DNA from: Xenorhabdus miraniensis
GTDB lineage: Bacteria; Pseudomonadota; Gammaproteobacteria; Enterobacterales; Enterobacteriaceae
Assembly: GCF_002632615.1 (NCBI RefSeq)
Contig: NZ_NITZ01000003.1
Location: 124,001-188,000 of the forward strand
Direction: 5' to 3'
Length of the DNA stretch: 64,000 nt
Part shown: one piece after another, positions 1 through 7,430 of the stretch
Layout: each line of letters begins with the position of its first letter
Position numbering within the stretch: the first letter of the stretch is position 1
Program-made: the position numbers and the translations under genes
The notes under the pieces: model-generated
The model's database searches: none
What the model saw: only the letters and a program-made list of their open reading frames with translations
What the model was told of the DNA's origin: nothing

Positions 1-65
1 ATGAACTCACTAAAGAGCGTAAGCGAGAACCCACCACGATTGCTGAGGTATTGAAAAATGCTTAA
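1..65 (+). CDS. C-terminal tail of probable HipB-type antitoxin (partial)
   Basis: An open frame enters from the left edge and stops with TAA at 63-65, giving a charged tail that ends in AEVLKNA. It overlaps the ATG of the HipA-family gene (58) by 8 bp. Such overlaps are usual for hipB-hipA pairs, so this is inferred to be the end of the DNA-binding antitoxin. No helix-turn-helix is visible because the rest lies outside the window. Confidence 0.55.
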   Translation, partial: ELTKERKREPTTIAEVLKNA

Positions 66-1299
66 TACTTCGCTGAATGTTAAAAGAAGATTTTCTGATG
101 GAAGCAGTGTATTTGTAGGCCAATTGGCGGAGAATAAAGAGGGGGTTTATTTTCAGTATGATGATTCATATCTTGTAACTCATCCGAAATCACTTTCTCC
201 TTTTCTGATTAAAGCGGATACTTCTTTACAAAAAGCGCCTAAAGAACCTCATTACGGATTACACGGGGTTTTCGGTGACAGTCTGCCTGATGGTTGGGGG
301 CTGTATTTAATGGATCGTATGTTTCGCGCAAATGGCTACAATCCCAAAATGGTGACAGCCTTAGAACGGCTTGCTTATATTGGTGAGCGATGTTCTGGCG
401 CGCTCTACTATGAGCCTGTAATGCCTTTTACCGATACTAATAAGCGAGATATCGATCTCATTACGCTTGGTAAAGAAGCAGTTAAAGAATTTGAAGGCAC
501 ACAATCTGATTTTCTCAACTCTCTGATGGATGCCAGTGGCTCTGGTGGTGCTCGCCCCAAACTCAATGTGACAAAATGTGCTGATGGGCGATTCTCAACC
601 CGTGCTGATGCTATCGGTGAAAAACTGATTATTAAATTGACGTCTGATCGATTTTCTTTGAAGCATTCTGAAAGCCTCGTTGAATACGCCTATATGACAA
701 TGGCCAGAAATGTTGGGATTGAAGTGCCTGATTTTGAGTTAGTGGAGGCGAAAAATGGGCGTTTCTGGCTACAGCAAACGCGGTTTGATTGTTCGGTACA
801 AGGCCGCTACCATATGATTTCTGCTTGTGGGTTGTTGGATGCGCCATTTAGAGAACCTTCCTTGGATTATATTGATTTGGTCAAAGCCACAAGACACTTG
901 TGTGGTGTAAAAGAAGCTCAAAAATTGGTGAAGCGGGCTTTGTTTAACTATCTAACTGTTAATCAGGATGATCACGCTAAAAATTTTGCTTATTTGGCTG
1001 ATGATGCTGATAACTGGCAGCTTTCCCCATTCTATGATGTGGTATATATGCCATCACCTTATAACGAACATATGACCTCATTTAATGGCAATAGCAAAGT
1101 GATTACCTCCATAGCGTTGGAGCAATTAGCCGGTCAGGCGGGGTTCTCCAGCATTACACCTTTATTGAATATGCTAGAAGAAATTTATGACGAAACCCGT
1201 CGTTTTCAATCGATTGCCAATGATTTGGGAATTGATAAATCATTAGCGACGACCATTGCTCAGCATATGGAGCAGAAATGGTTGGATCTAAAAATTTGA
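58..1299 (+). CDS. HipA-family serine/threonine kinase toxin
   Basis: This 413-residue protein has the two-part HipA layout. The N-terminal domain carries HGVFGDSLPDGWG (about residues 69-81), and the C-terminal kinase-like domain follows. The nucleotide-loop region GSGGARPK lies at 161-168, the catalytic-loop motif NQDDHAKN at 302-309 (Asp304 aligns with the catalytic Asp) and the metal-binding SPFYD at about 323-327. HipA proteins phosphorylate targets such as glutamyl-tRNA synthetase and cause growth arrest; the target here is unknown. Length is near the family norm (about 400-440) and all core motifs are intact, so it is probably active. It is translationally coupled to the upstream antitoxin tail. 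Confidence 0.88.
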   Translation: MLNTSLNVKRRFSDGSSVFVGQLAENKEGVYFQYDDSYLVTHPKSLSPFLIKADTSLQKAPKEPHYGLHGVFGDSLPDGWGLYLMDRMFRANGYNPKMVTALERLAYIGERCSGALYYEPVMPFTDTNKRDIDLITLGKEAVKEFEGTQSDFLNSLMDASGSGGARPKLNVTKCADGRFSTRADAIGEKLIIKLTSDRFSLKHSESLVEYAYMTMARNVGIEVPDFELVEAKNGRFWLQQTRFDCSVQGRYHMISACGLLDAPFREPSLDYIDLVKATRHLCGVKEAQKLVKRALFNYLTVNQDDHAKNFAYLADDADNWQLSPFYDVVYMPSPYNEHMTSFNGNSKVITSIALEQLAGQAGFSSITPLLNMLEEIYDETRRFQSIANDLGIDKSLATTIAQHMEQKWLDLKI

Positions 1300-1406
1300 C
1301 ACAATAATATCAATAATGACGATAAATCGCTAAAAATTGTCACTATAATAACCGTATTTTGAAATCTGAAAGTATTGGAAGATTGTTTTTGCAGGAGAAA
1401 CCCCCG

Positions 1407-1529
1407 TTATAGCCATTTCCTGACAAACTCTTCCAACGGCATCGGACGGTCAAAATAGTACCCCTATAAATAATCGACAGAATAGTTTTTGAGTTGATTT
1501 AGTTGTGTTTCTGCCTTCTGGGCGCAAAT
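1407..1529 (-). pseudogene. Decayed C-terminus of an EAL-domain phosphodiesterase
   Basis: On the minus strand, the stretch 1463-1407 encodes GYYFDRPMPLEEFVRKWL and a stop, which matches the typical end of EAL c-di-GMP phosphodiesterases (QGYxFxRPxP). The codon just upstream (1466-1464) is TAG where the family has Gln, consistent with a CAG to TAG change. The frame continues upstream with AETQLNQLKNYSVDYL, resembling the EAL EGVET..QL region with about two residues missing. Nothing recognisable as the catalytic EAL core remains. It lies just downstream of, and on the same strand as, the diguanylate cyclase gene, so it may be the remains of a longer GGDEF-EAL protein or of a separate gene. Confidence 0.6.
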
Positions 1530-1582
1530 GAAATTGGTTGTTACCACATAATACTTTTTCTGACATGCCAAATAACCAGCCT

Positions 1583-2818
1583 TCATCGTGCTGTATCAGC
1601 GGCGTACCAGCCGCCGCCTCGTTGTTTAATGTGGTACATAGCTGCATCAGCTTCTGACAAAAGTTGTTCCGCTGTTAACTCACCGTTGGATAAGGCAATA
1701 CCAATACTGAGAGTGATTCGTAGGTGTTGGCCGTTAGGGAGAAGGATGGGGGTGTCCATGGCATGAATGATATTTTTTGCAACGCGTTCTGCATCTTTCA
1801 AATCAGCGGAAGGCAATAAGATAGCGAACTCATCCCCGCCAAGTCGGGCGACGGTATCTGTTTTCCTTACCCTTCTTTTTAAAGTGGCTGCGATAGTGAC
1901 AAGAACGTGATCACCGGCTGCATGCCCATAGATATCGTTGACATATTTAAGTCTGTTGCCATCGATAAACAAGATTGCTGCACTTTCGCGCATGAACTTA
2001 TCATTCATGACGGTTGAAAGTACGCGTTCAAAGGTGGCCCGGTTTGGTAAGCCGGTCAGGGAATCATGTTGTGCCTGCCAGGTTAAAACCGATTTTTCTG
2101 TTTGTAAATGGTGTTGCCACTCTTCTAATTCTTCGAGCAGGTGGTTAAAAACCTGACTTAATTCATGCAGTTCAGCAATGTGGGCAGAAGGCACTCGCTG
2201 TGAAAACGCTCTCCGCTGACGAACGTCATGGGCGACGAGGATAATATTCTGCAATGCCCTGACAATACCATCGTGCATGCGTAAGGAGAGGTAAAGGGAA
2301 ATCACGGCACTGAACAATAGACAGGCGAACAGCACCAACAATGCCTGATAAATAAATTGGATGATATGGTCGCTGTTACCAACTAACCAGATTGATCCTA
2401 CTTTTTGTTGATGATGATAGATTGGCAGGATAAGAGGTTCAGGAAAAAGCCAACGTTCGACCAACATTTTAAAATTACCCGTGCTGGATTCCTGATCTGC
2501 TTGCCAACTGGCCAATACTTGCTGTTTGGCATCAAAAATCTTGGCCTCGGTAAAACCATTATGAACCGCTATCATTTCTAATATTTCTGTTGCGGCAGTT
2601 TTATCCTGAAAAACCACGGCAGCTTGTGTTGTATGAGCGATGGTTGTGGCGATCAGTTTCAGGTTGTTTTCGGCATATTTTTGCATGGCAAGCAGTGCCA
2701 ATAAAGACAGGAATAATCCCACGACCGACAATATGATGAATGTAATGGTCAGGTGGATCCTGTGAAAAGCCTGGCGTAAGGTAGGACGTGATGACATCAG
2801 TGAATAGCGCTTTTTCAT
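1583..2818 (-). CDS. Membrane-bound diguanylate cyclase, YfiN/DgcN-like (CHASE8-GGDEF)
   Basis: The protein has 411 residues. A transmembrane helix at about 24-45 is followed by a periplasmic CHASE8-like sensor (about 46-150), a second helix (about 153-178), a HAMP-like linker and a GGDEF domain (about 250-405). The active-site GGDEF is intact at 327-331, and an inhibitory-site RxxD (RKTD, 318-321) lies the expected five residues before it, so it should make c-di-GMP with product feedback. It starts 5 bp after the YfiR-like gene ends. In the YfiBNR system, periplasmic YfiR represses YfiN. No YfiB lipoprotein gene follows; instead there is a decayed EAL tail. Confidence 0.85.
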   Translation of the reverse strand: MKKRYSLMSSRPTLRQAFHRIHLTITFIILSVVGLFLSLLALLAMQKYAENNLKLIATTIAHTTQAAVVFQDKTAATEILEMIAVHNGFTEAKIFDAKQQVLASWQADQESSTGNFKMLVERWLFPEPLILPIYHHQQKVGSIWLVGNSDHIIQFIYQALLVLFACLLFSAVISLYLSLRMHDGIVRALQNIILVAHDVRQRRAFSQRVPSAHIAELHELSQVFNHLLEELEEWQHHLQTEKSVLTWQAQHDSLTGLPNRATFERVLSTVMNDKFMRESAAILFIDGNRLKYVNDIYGHAAGDHVLVTIAATLKRRVRKTDTVARLGGDEFAILLPSADLKDAERVAKNIIHAMDTPILLPNGQHLRITLSIGIALSNGELTAEQLLSEADAAMYHIKQRGGGWYAADTAR

Positions 2819-2823
2819 ACCGA

Positions 2824-3528
2824 TTATTCCACCTTACGCGCCAATTGCAGGACATTCGGATTTATGCGCACTCCGCTGCGCGCCAGAATATCAAGGTTAA
2901 GGCCGAATGTTGCCTGAGTACTGGTTATATTGAGGCAAAATGCGCTACCGATTTCACAGTGTGGGTTATTTTCAGCAATCGTAAGCAGGGGTTTGTCATT
3001 TTTCTTGCTAATCACTTGTTGTTGAAGCTTCGGATCGACCAGACCATAATAAATAATGTCACATTTTTCTATTAATTGTCCTACGTTGAAATTCAGTGTT
3101 TCTATTTGTAATTCGGTGTAATCAGAAATCATATTAATGTGAGTTAACACGTTAATGTAATTGGATGGGGGAACCAGACATAAATGCAGCGTCGTCGGTG
3201 TAGCAGGCCAGTGTGTATAGCTGATGATTCCAGAAACTACCCGCGCAACATTTTCGTTGATTTTCTCATTGACCTCAGGCATAGCCATTGCGACTGAATT
3301 ATATATTACGTTAATTAAGAACAAGGTCGTCAGCACCCGTAGAAATAATCTGGAAACACAATGTTTAAAAACAATACGTCGTCTAAAAAAAATACGTCTA
3401 AAAACAATACGCTTACAAAGATGATGAGTCCTTTCAATCATTTGCATAACGAGTTCCAGTATTTGCCTTTCATATAGTCTAAATAATAGTGTTGAGAATA
3501 TTAATAAAGTAACAGCCTGTCCCATCAT
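2824..3528 (-). CDS. YfiR-like periplasmic repressor of the adjacent cyclase
   Basis: From about the MPEVNEKINENVARVVSGI segment to the end the protein resembles the YfiR (DUF4154) family, with four cysteines (LHLC, EKC, HCEIGSAFC). In the known system YfiR binds the YfiN periplasmic domain and redox state affects the interaction. The first 75-80 residues are doubtful. They contain two hydrophobic stretches separated by a basic, repetitive segment (KRIVFRRIFFRRRIVFKH). The true start may be internal, with LTTLFLINVIYNSVAMA as the signal peptide core. It is the upstream partner of the diguanylate cyclase gene. Confidence 0.7.
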   Translation of the reverse strand: MMGQAVTLLIFSTLLFRLYERQILELVMQMIERTHHLCKRIVFRRIFFRRRIVFKHCVSRLFLRVLTTLFLINVIYNSVAMAMPEVNEKINENVARVVSGIISYTHWPATPTTLHLCLVPPSNYINVLTHINMISDYTELQIETLNFNVGQLIEKCDIIYYGLVDPKLQQQVISKKNDKPLLTIAENNPHCEIGSAFCLNITSTQATFGLNLDILARSGVRINPNVLQLARKVE

Positions 3529-3647
3529 GGTATTAGTAACACCAGTTGAGACAGGCTGTGAAATCTATTGCTAACCAAATACTGCATTTGGCATTAATTT
3601 AATAACTAAAAGGTATAATATCTTTGGTTATTAATAGATTGCTATCT

Positions 3648-3800
3648 CTATGTTGATGGTTTTTCATTGATACCTATTATATGTCCATGATTGTCATAAG
3701 TGATACTGGAAACTTTGCTTTGTCTTAAGACATCTAATAATTTTTGTTTCAAAGTAAGACTTTTTGCCACTTCTGCATGGGTTAGGTAGGGCGAAGGTGG
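3648..3800 (-). other. Unexplained 51-codon open frame without a clear start
   Basis: In the 340 bp between the yfiR-like gene and menF, the minus strand is open from 3800 to the stop at 3650-3648. It encodes a protein-like sequence (THAEVAKSLTLKQKLLDVL, then SSITYDNHGHIIGINEKPST). There is no ATG and no ribosome-binding site in frame. It may be the decayed end of a lost gene; I do not recognise the family. Confidence 0.25.
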
Positions 3801-3868
3801 TTAAAAAAACCTCATAAACGATAAGTGCTTTCATAATTTTTGATGGTTCGTATAATTCTTTTTTTATC

Positions 3869-5266
3869 ATGTCGTTAATGGGGAAAGGTGTGAATCAAAC
3901 TGCTGATGTCATCGCGGGTGTATGCGAATATCTTAATGCCGGAAATGTTAGTGAAACTGGCATTCAATCATTTTCCTTCACATTGCCGGCTGGCAGTAGC
4001 GTTCACTGGCTGGCATGGCTCTCTGTCCAGCCCCATTATCCGCAGTTTTATTGGCAACACCGGGATGGTCATGAAGAGGTTGTCGCATGTGGGAAAATTC
4101 GTTCGTTCAGCAATATTGCTGGTGCCGAAAAATTTCTACAGCAATATCACCCAGTTTCGCAAATGCGGCTGTGGGGGCTGAATGCGTGGGATAAGATGGA
4201 TTCTGAACATTGTCACCATAGTTATTTTTGTCATGACAATGTATGGCAGGGTAAGTGCGAAAATCAGGATCACCACGAAAATATCGCTGGTGGAGAAAGC
4301 TATCTGTTTTTGCCGAGGCTGGAATTGCGTCGCCATCGCGGTGAAAATCGGTTATACATTAATGTTGATGGAAGAGCCGATATTAAAAATGCCTGCCGGT
4401 TTCTCCGCCAACTTCTTCCGCACCAACCTTTCCTGCCGCTACAAACGACCATTTTAAAGGCAAAACATGTGCCTGAAAGTGAGCAGTGGAATATTCTGTT
4501 GAAACAGGCACTGGAGGCCATCACCAAGAGTAAAATGGAAAAAGTGGTCATTGCACGAAAAACTGAACTGACGTTAAATTCTCCATTGCAGGCAGCACAA
4601 TTCATGGCTGCCAGTCGTGGAGTAAACCATCGTTGTTATCATTTCATGCTTGCATTTAGTGCCAACCATGCTTTTCTTGCTTCGACACCTGAGCGGCTCT
4701 ACTACCGAAATCAATTGCAGTTTTGTACCGAAGCATTGGCAGGGACCGTTGCAAATTCTGAAGATGATCAGGAAGCCGCTAAATTGGCGCAATGGTTATT
4801 GGAAGATAAAAAAAACCAGCACGAAAATTTGATTGTTGTTGATGATATTTGTCAGCGCCTGCAAGGCGGCGTTGCTTTAGTGGATGTCACTCCGCCTGAT
4901 GTGATCCGCTTAAGAAAAGTCCAACATCTGCGCAGGCACATTCGTGGCGTATTGAGCCATGTATGTGATAGTGATTGCCTGCGTCGTTTGCAGCCAACAG
5001 CCGCGGTTGCAGGTTTACCCCGTGAAGCAGCCCGGCAATTTCTGTCAGACAATGAACCTTTCAATCGTGGCTGGTACGCTGGATCTGCGGGATATTTATG
5101 TCTGGAACAGAGTGAATTTGCCGTTTCGTTACGTTGCGCGCATATTTATGACAATCTGCTGTCGTTATATGCAGGTGCGGGTATTGTTGCTGGTTCTGAT
5201 CCGGAACAGGAATGGATCGAAATAGAAAACAAGGCCGCTGGATTACGTACATTGTTGGTCAATTGA
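3869..5266 (+). CDS. menF: Isochorismate synthase MenF, with unusual Cys/His-rich insertion
   Basis: The enzyme converts chorismate to isochorismate, the first step of menaquinone synthesis. The chorismate-binding half carries EALAGTVANSEDDQEAAKLA, KKNQHENLIVVDDICQRL, LQPTAAVAGLPREAARQF and EWIEIENKAAGLRTLL, close to E. coli MenF. The N-terminal half also aligns (HYPQFYWQHRDG; LWGLNAWD). It is 465 residues long against about 431 in E. coli. Most of the excess is an insertion at about residues 109-142 with three Cys and six His, placed before YLFLPRLELRR. The start is uncertain: ATG 3869 and ATG 3878 are in frame and neither has a convincing ribosome-binding site. It is separated from menD by 5.9 kb holding a fimbrial operon. 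Confidence 0.9.
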   Translation: MSLMGKGVNQTADVIAGVCEYLNAGNVSETGIQSFSFTLPAGSSVHWLAWLSVQPHYPQFYWQHRDGHEEVVACGKIRSFSNIAGAEKFLQQYHPVSQMRLWGLNAWDKMDSEHCHHSYFCHDNVWQGKCENQDHHENIAGGESYLFLPRLELRRHRGENRLYINVDGRADIKNACRFLRQLLPHQPFLPLQTTILKAKHVPESEQWNILLKQALEAITKSKMEKVVIARKTELTLNSPLQAAQFMAASRGVNHRCYHFMLAFSANHAFLASTPERLYYRNQLQFCTEALAGTVANSEDDQEAAKLAQWLLEDKKNQHENLIVVDDICQRLQGGVALVDVTPPDVIRLRKVQHLRRHIRGVLSHVCDSDCLRRLQPTAAVAGLPREAARQFLSDNEPFNRGWYAGSAGYLCLEQSEFAVSLRCAHIYDNLLSLYAGAGIVAGSDPEQEWIEIENKAAGLRTLLVN

Positions 5267-5994
5267 AATCCATCGTGCACATCGACAAATCTTGGATTTA
5301 TTTTAATCAAACGGAGCCAGATTCTTAGCAAAAGAATTTGGTTTCCAGCGTTATTGCAATCACTGATTTAATCAATTAAGAAATGAATTATTTGATATCC
5401 AATCATCCAGAAAATATTTTTCTGATGATTTTTAAATCAAATAATTGGTTTGTTTTTATGTATAGAGTTCTTTCTTCTTGTTAATACTTGGTTGAATTAA
5501 AAGGAACAAATTAATTTTGAAGGTATTTTGTAATATGTGTTAAATATAACTATGTAAATTATTCCGGCTTGAAAAATAAATCATAGTCAAAATCGATAGA
5601 ATGATAATAATTATTAGTTTGCTAATTATATATTATTTTTTAATTTCTTAATTTTTAGCATGATATTCATTAATTTCATCTATATATAATGTCAATTAGT
5701 AAACATTTGGGAAAATTACAGAATAAAACTCCGAATCAATATGCAATTTAGTTTATTATGTTGATCTATATCAGATAACCGCTATTATGATCTCGTCTTA
5801 TCCAAAATGTGCGAACAAACCTTACAAGGCCACGTAAGGGGGTAAAGCCTGTTTTATTTGGATACAAGACAATTGCTGTAGATGCGTGATGTATCGCATT
5901 GAAACGGTCTATCAAGTAAGTGAACTTATTTCCATATCGTCTGTAATCAGTCGAGGGGATTTTTTTGTATATTGACTAATGGGGTTTAATTTAA
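5267..5994. other. 728-bp AT-rich intergenic region before the fimbrial operon
   Basis: There is no supportable gene here. It holds an AT-rich inverted repeat at 5401-5430 (possible menF terminator), an FNR-like site at 5761-5774, and the presumed long leader and promoter region of the fimbrial operon. No recombinase gene and no convincing pair of long inverted repeats for an invertible promoter were seen. Confidence 0.5.
5761..5774 (+). promoter_or_regulatory. Candidate FNR box upstream of fimbrial operon
   Basis: TTGATCTATATCAG matches the FNR consensus TTGAT-N4-ATCAA at nine of ten defined positions. It lies about 220 bp before the major fimbrin start. Possible -10 elements (TATGAT at 5786-5791, or TCTTAT about 10 bp further on) lie just downstream. 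Oxygen control of the operon is an inference. Confidence 0.4.
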
Positions 5995-6525
5995 ATGAAA
6001 TCTAAGCTGCTTATTTCTTCTCTTTTTGTATCTTCATTATTTGCTGCAACCGCAAATGCAGCTAATGGGACAATTAAATTTGAAGGAGAAGTAATACAGA
6101 ATGCTTGTAAGGTTCATGGTGATTCTGCTGATCAAACTGTTGAGATGGGCGTCGTTAGTGCAGATGCCTTTAAAAAGGTAAATGACACTGCTGCACCAAC
6201 AAGCTTCCAGATTAAATTGGTTGATTGTCCGGCAGATATGAAAGAAAAGAATGTCACTATTAAGTTTGATGGCCCAAGTGATAGTGATAACAGGGATCTG
6301 TTATCTTTGACTAAAGTAGATAACGCTGCAACGGGTGTCGCTATTGGTATTTATGAAGCTGATACTCAAGCTCGTGTTTCTGTTGCGGGAGCTTCTGAGC
6401 AAAATCTCCTTCATAAAGGCGCTGATCAAGAATTAAGATTTATTGCTAAGTATGTTGCTACTAAAGAAAAAGTAGGCCCGGGATCTGCTAATGCAGTGAC
6501 TAACTTTACCGTAGTTTATAATTAA
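5995..6525 (+). CDS. Major fimbrial subunit (type 1/MR-P-like pilin)
   Basis: This 176-residue secreted pilin has a signal peptide ending at ATANA (residue 22), then ANGTIKFEGEVIQNACKV, the donor-strand region and first cysteine of FimA-type pilins. The second cysteine is in LVDCPADM, giving the usual disulfide. The C-terminus ends TNFTVVYN, with the penultimate tyrosine of chaperone-recognised subunits. It is the first gene of a four-gene cluster (pilin, chaperone, usher, adhesin). The 156-bp gap after it contains a degenerate ERIC-like palindrome that may trim downstream expression. Confidence 0.93.
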   Translation: MKSKLLISSLFVSSLFAATANAANGTIKFEGEVIQNACKVHGDSADQTVEMGVVSADAFKKVNDTAAPTSFQIKLVDCPADMKEKNVTIKFDGPSDSDNRDLLSLTKVDNAATGVAIGIYEADTQARVSVAGASEQNLLHKGADQELRFIAKYVATKEKVGPGSANAVTNFTVVYN

Positions 6526-6554
6526 TAGTCCGATATTCTTAATATTATTTATCC

Positions 6555-6613
6555 ACAATATTTCAAGTCGCGGAACTGTCAATGAATCTGCAACCTGGAA
6601 AATGAAGAGTATA
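6555..6613. repeat. Degenerate, internally deleted ERIC-like element
   Basis: The right end (about 6587-6613) matches the terminal 27 bp of the full 127-bp element at 38430-38556 at about 21 positions, read in the opposite orientation and ending in GTATA. The left end (ATATTTCAAGTCGCGG) resembles the other terminus. The centre is missing, leaving about 59 bp. It lies between the pilin and chaperone genes. Confidence 0.55.
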
Positions 6614-6681
6614 AAAACCTAGCAAGGATGCTCGGTTATTTAATTGAATATGACTAATCATGATTGGGCGGAGAAAAGACC

Positions 6682-7392
6682 GTGTCGTGTTATCGTTTGT
6701 TTTTTTATGTTTTTTTATATTTTCTTGGTTGTAATGTTTCTGGTTATAATGTTGCAATGGCAGGCGTCATTGTTGGTGGAACCCGCATTGTTTATTTAAG
6801 TGATAAAAAAGAAGTTTCTATTTCTATTAATAACCCTGAAAAAGAAGCTGCTTATCTCATTCAAAGCTGGATACAAGATGAGAATGATAAAACAAAAACT
6901 CCTTTTGTTGTGACACCGCCTCTATTTCAACTTCCGGCAAATAATGAAAATATTTTACGTATTGTCAAAGTTGGCAATCAATTGCCGATGGATAGGGAAT
7001 CTGTATTTTGGCTTAATATTAAGTCTATTCCTGAAACGTCTATTCCCGAAACGAAAAGCTCCGATCCAACCGTAAACCAGTTGCAGATTGTCGTTAACTC
7101 ACGTTTAAAGCTGTTTTATCGCCCCGCAGAACTGAAAGAAAAGGCAGCAACTGCCTATAAAGAAATAAAATTCAGGCAAGAAAATGGCTTATTATTGGCC
7201 GAAAATCCGACCCCTTATTTTATCTCTCTTTCATCTCTTAATGTGGATAACCATGATATCAAGCATGCAGGCATGATTAAGCCGTTCAGCCAATCAAGTT
7301 GGCCTTTGTCATTCAAAAATGCCAAAAAAGTGAGCTGGAAAGTTATCAATGATTATGGCGGCATAACGCAGGCTGAGTTTGCTGATCTTTAG
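6682..7392 (+). CDS. Periplasmic fimbrial chaperone (PapD/FimC family)
   Basis: The mature protein begins near AGVIVGGTRIVYLSDKKE, the classic N-terminus of PapD-type chaperones. SISINNPEKEAAYLIQSW and a PLFQLPANNENILRI segment (subunit-binding G1 strand) follow. It caps pilin subunits by donor-strand complementation and delivers them to the usher. I prefer GTG 6682, preceded by GGAG about 9 bp upstream, over the TTG at 6664; this gives about 236 residues with a hydrophobic signal peptide. A 15-bp tandem duplication at 7024-7053 encodes SIPETSIPET in a loop between domains. Confidence 0.92.
   Translation: MSCYRLFFYVFLYFLGCNVSGYNVAMAGVIVGGTRIVYLSDKKEVSISINNPEKEAAYLIQSWIQDENDKTKTPFVVTPPLFQLPANNENILRIVKVGNQLPMDRESVFWLNIKSIPETSIPETKSSDPTVNQLQIVVNSRLKLFYRPAELKEKAATAYKEIKFRQENGLLLAENPTPYFISLSSLNVDNHDIKHAGMIKPFSQSSWPLSFKNAKKVSWKVINDYGGITQAEFADL
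7024..7053 (+). repeat. 15-bp tandem duplication in the chaperone gene
   Basis: TCTATTCCTGAAACG is followed directly by TCTATTCCCGAAACG, with one mismatch. It encodes SIPET twice and keeps the frame. Confidence 0.9.
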
Positions 7393-7430
7393 TTTGTTAA
7401 TGACCTCTTCATATTGTTAGAAAATAAAAT

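Noticed and set aside
5401..5430. Inverted repeat as one end of an invertible fimbrial promoter
   Set aside because: It is a single self-complementary hairpin, not a separated pair, and no site-specific recombinase gene is nearby.
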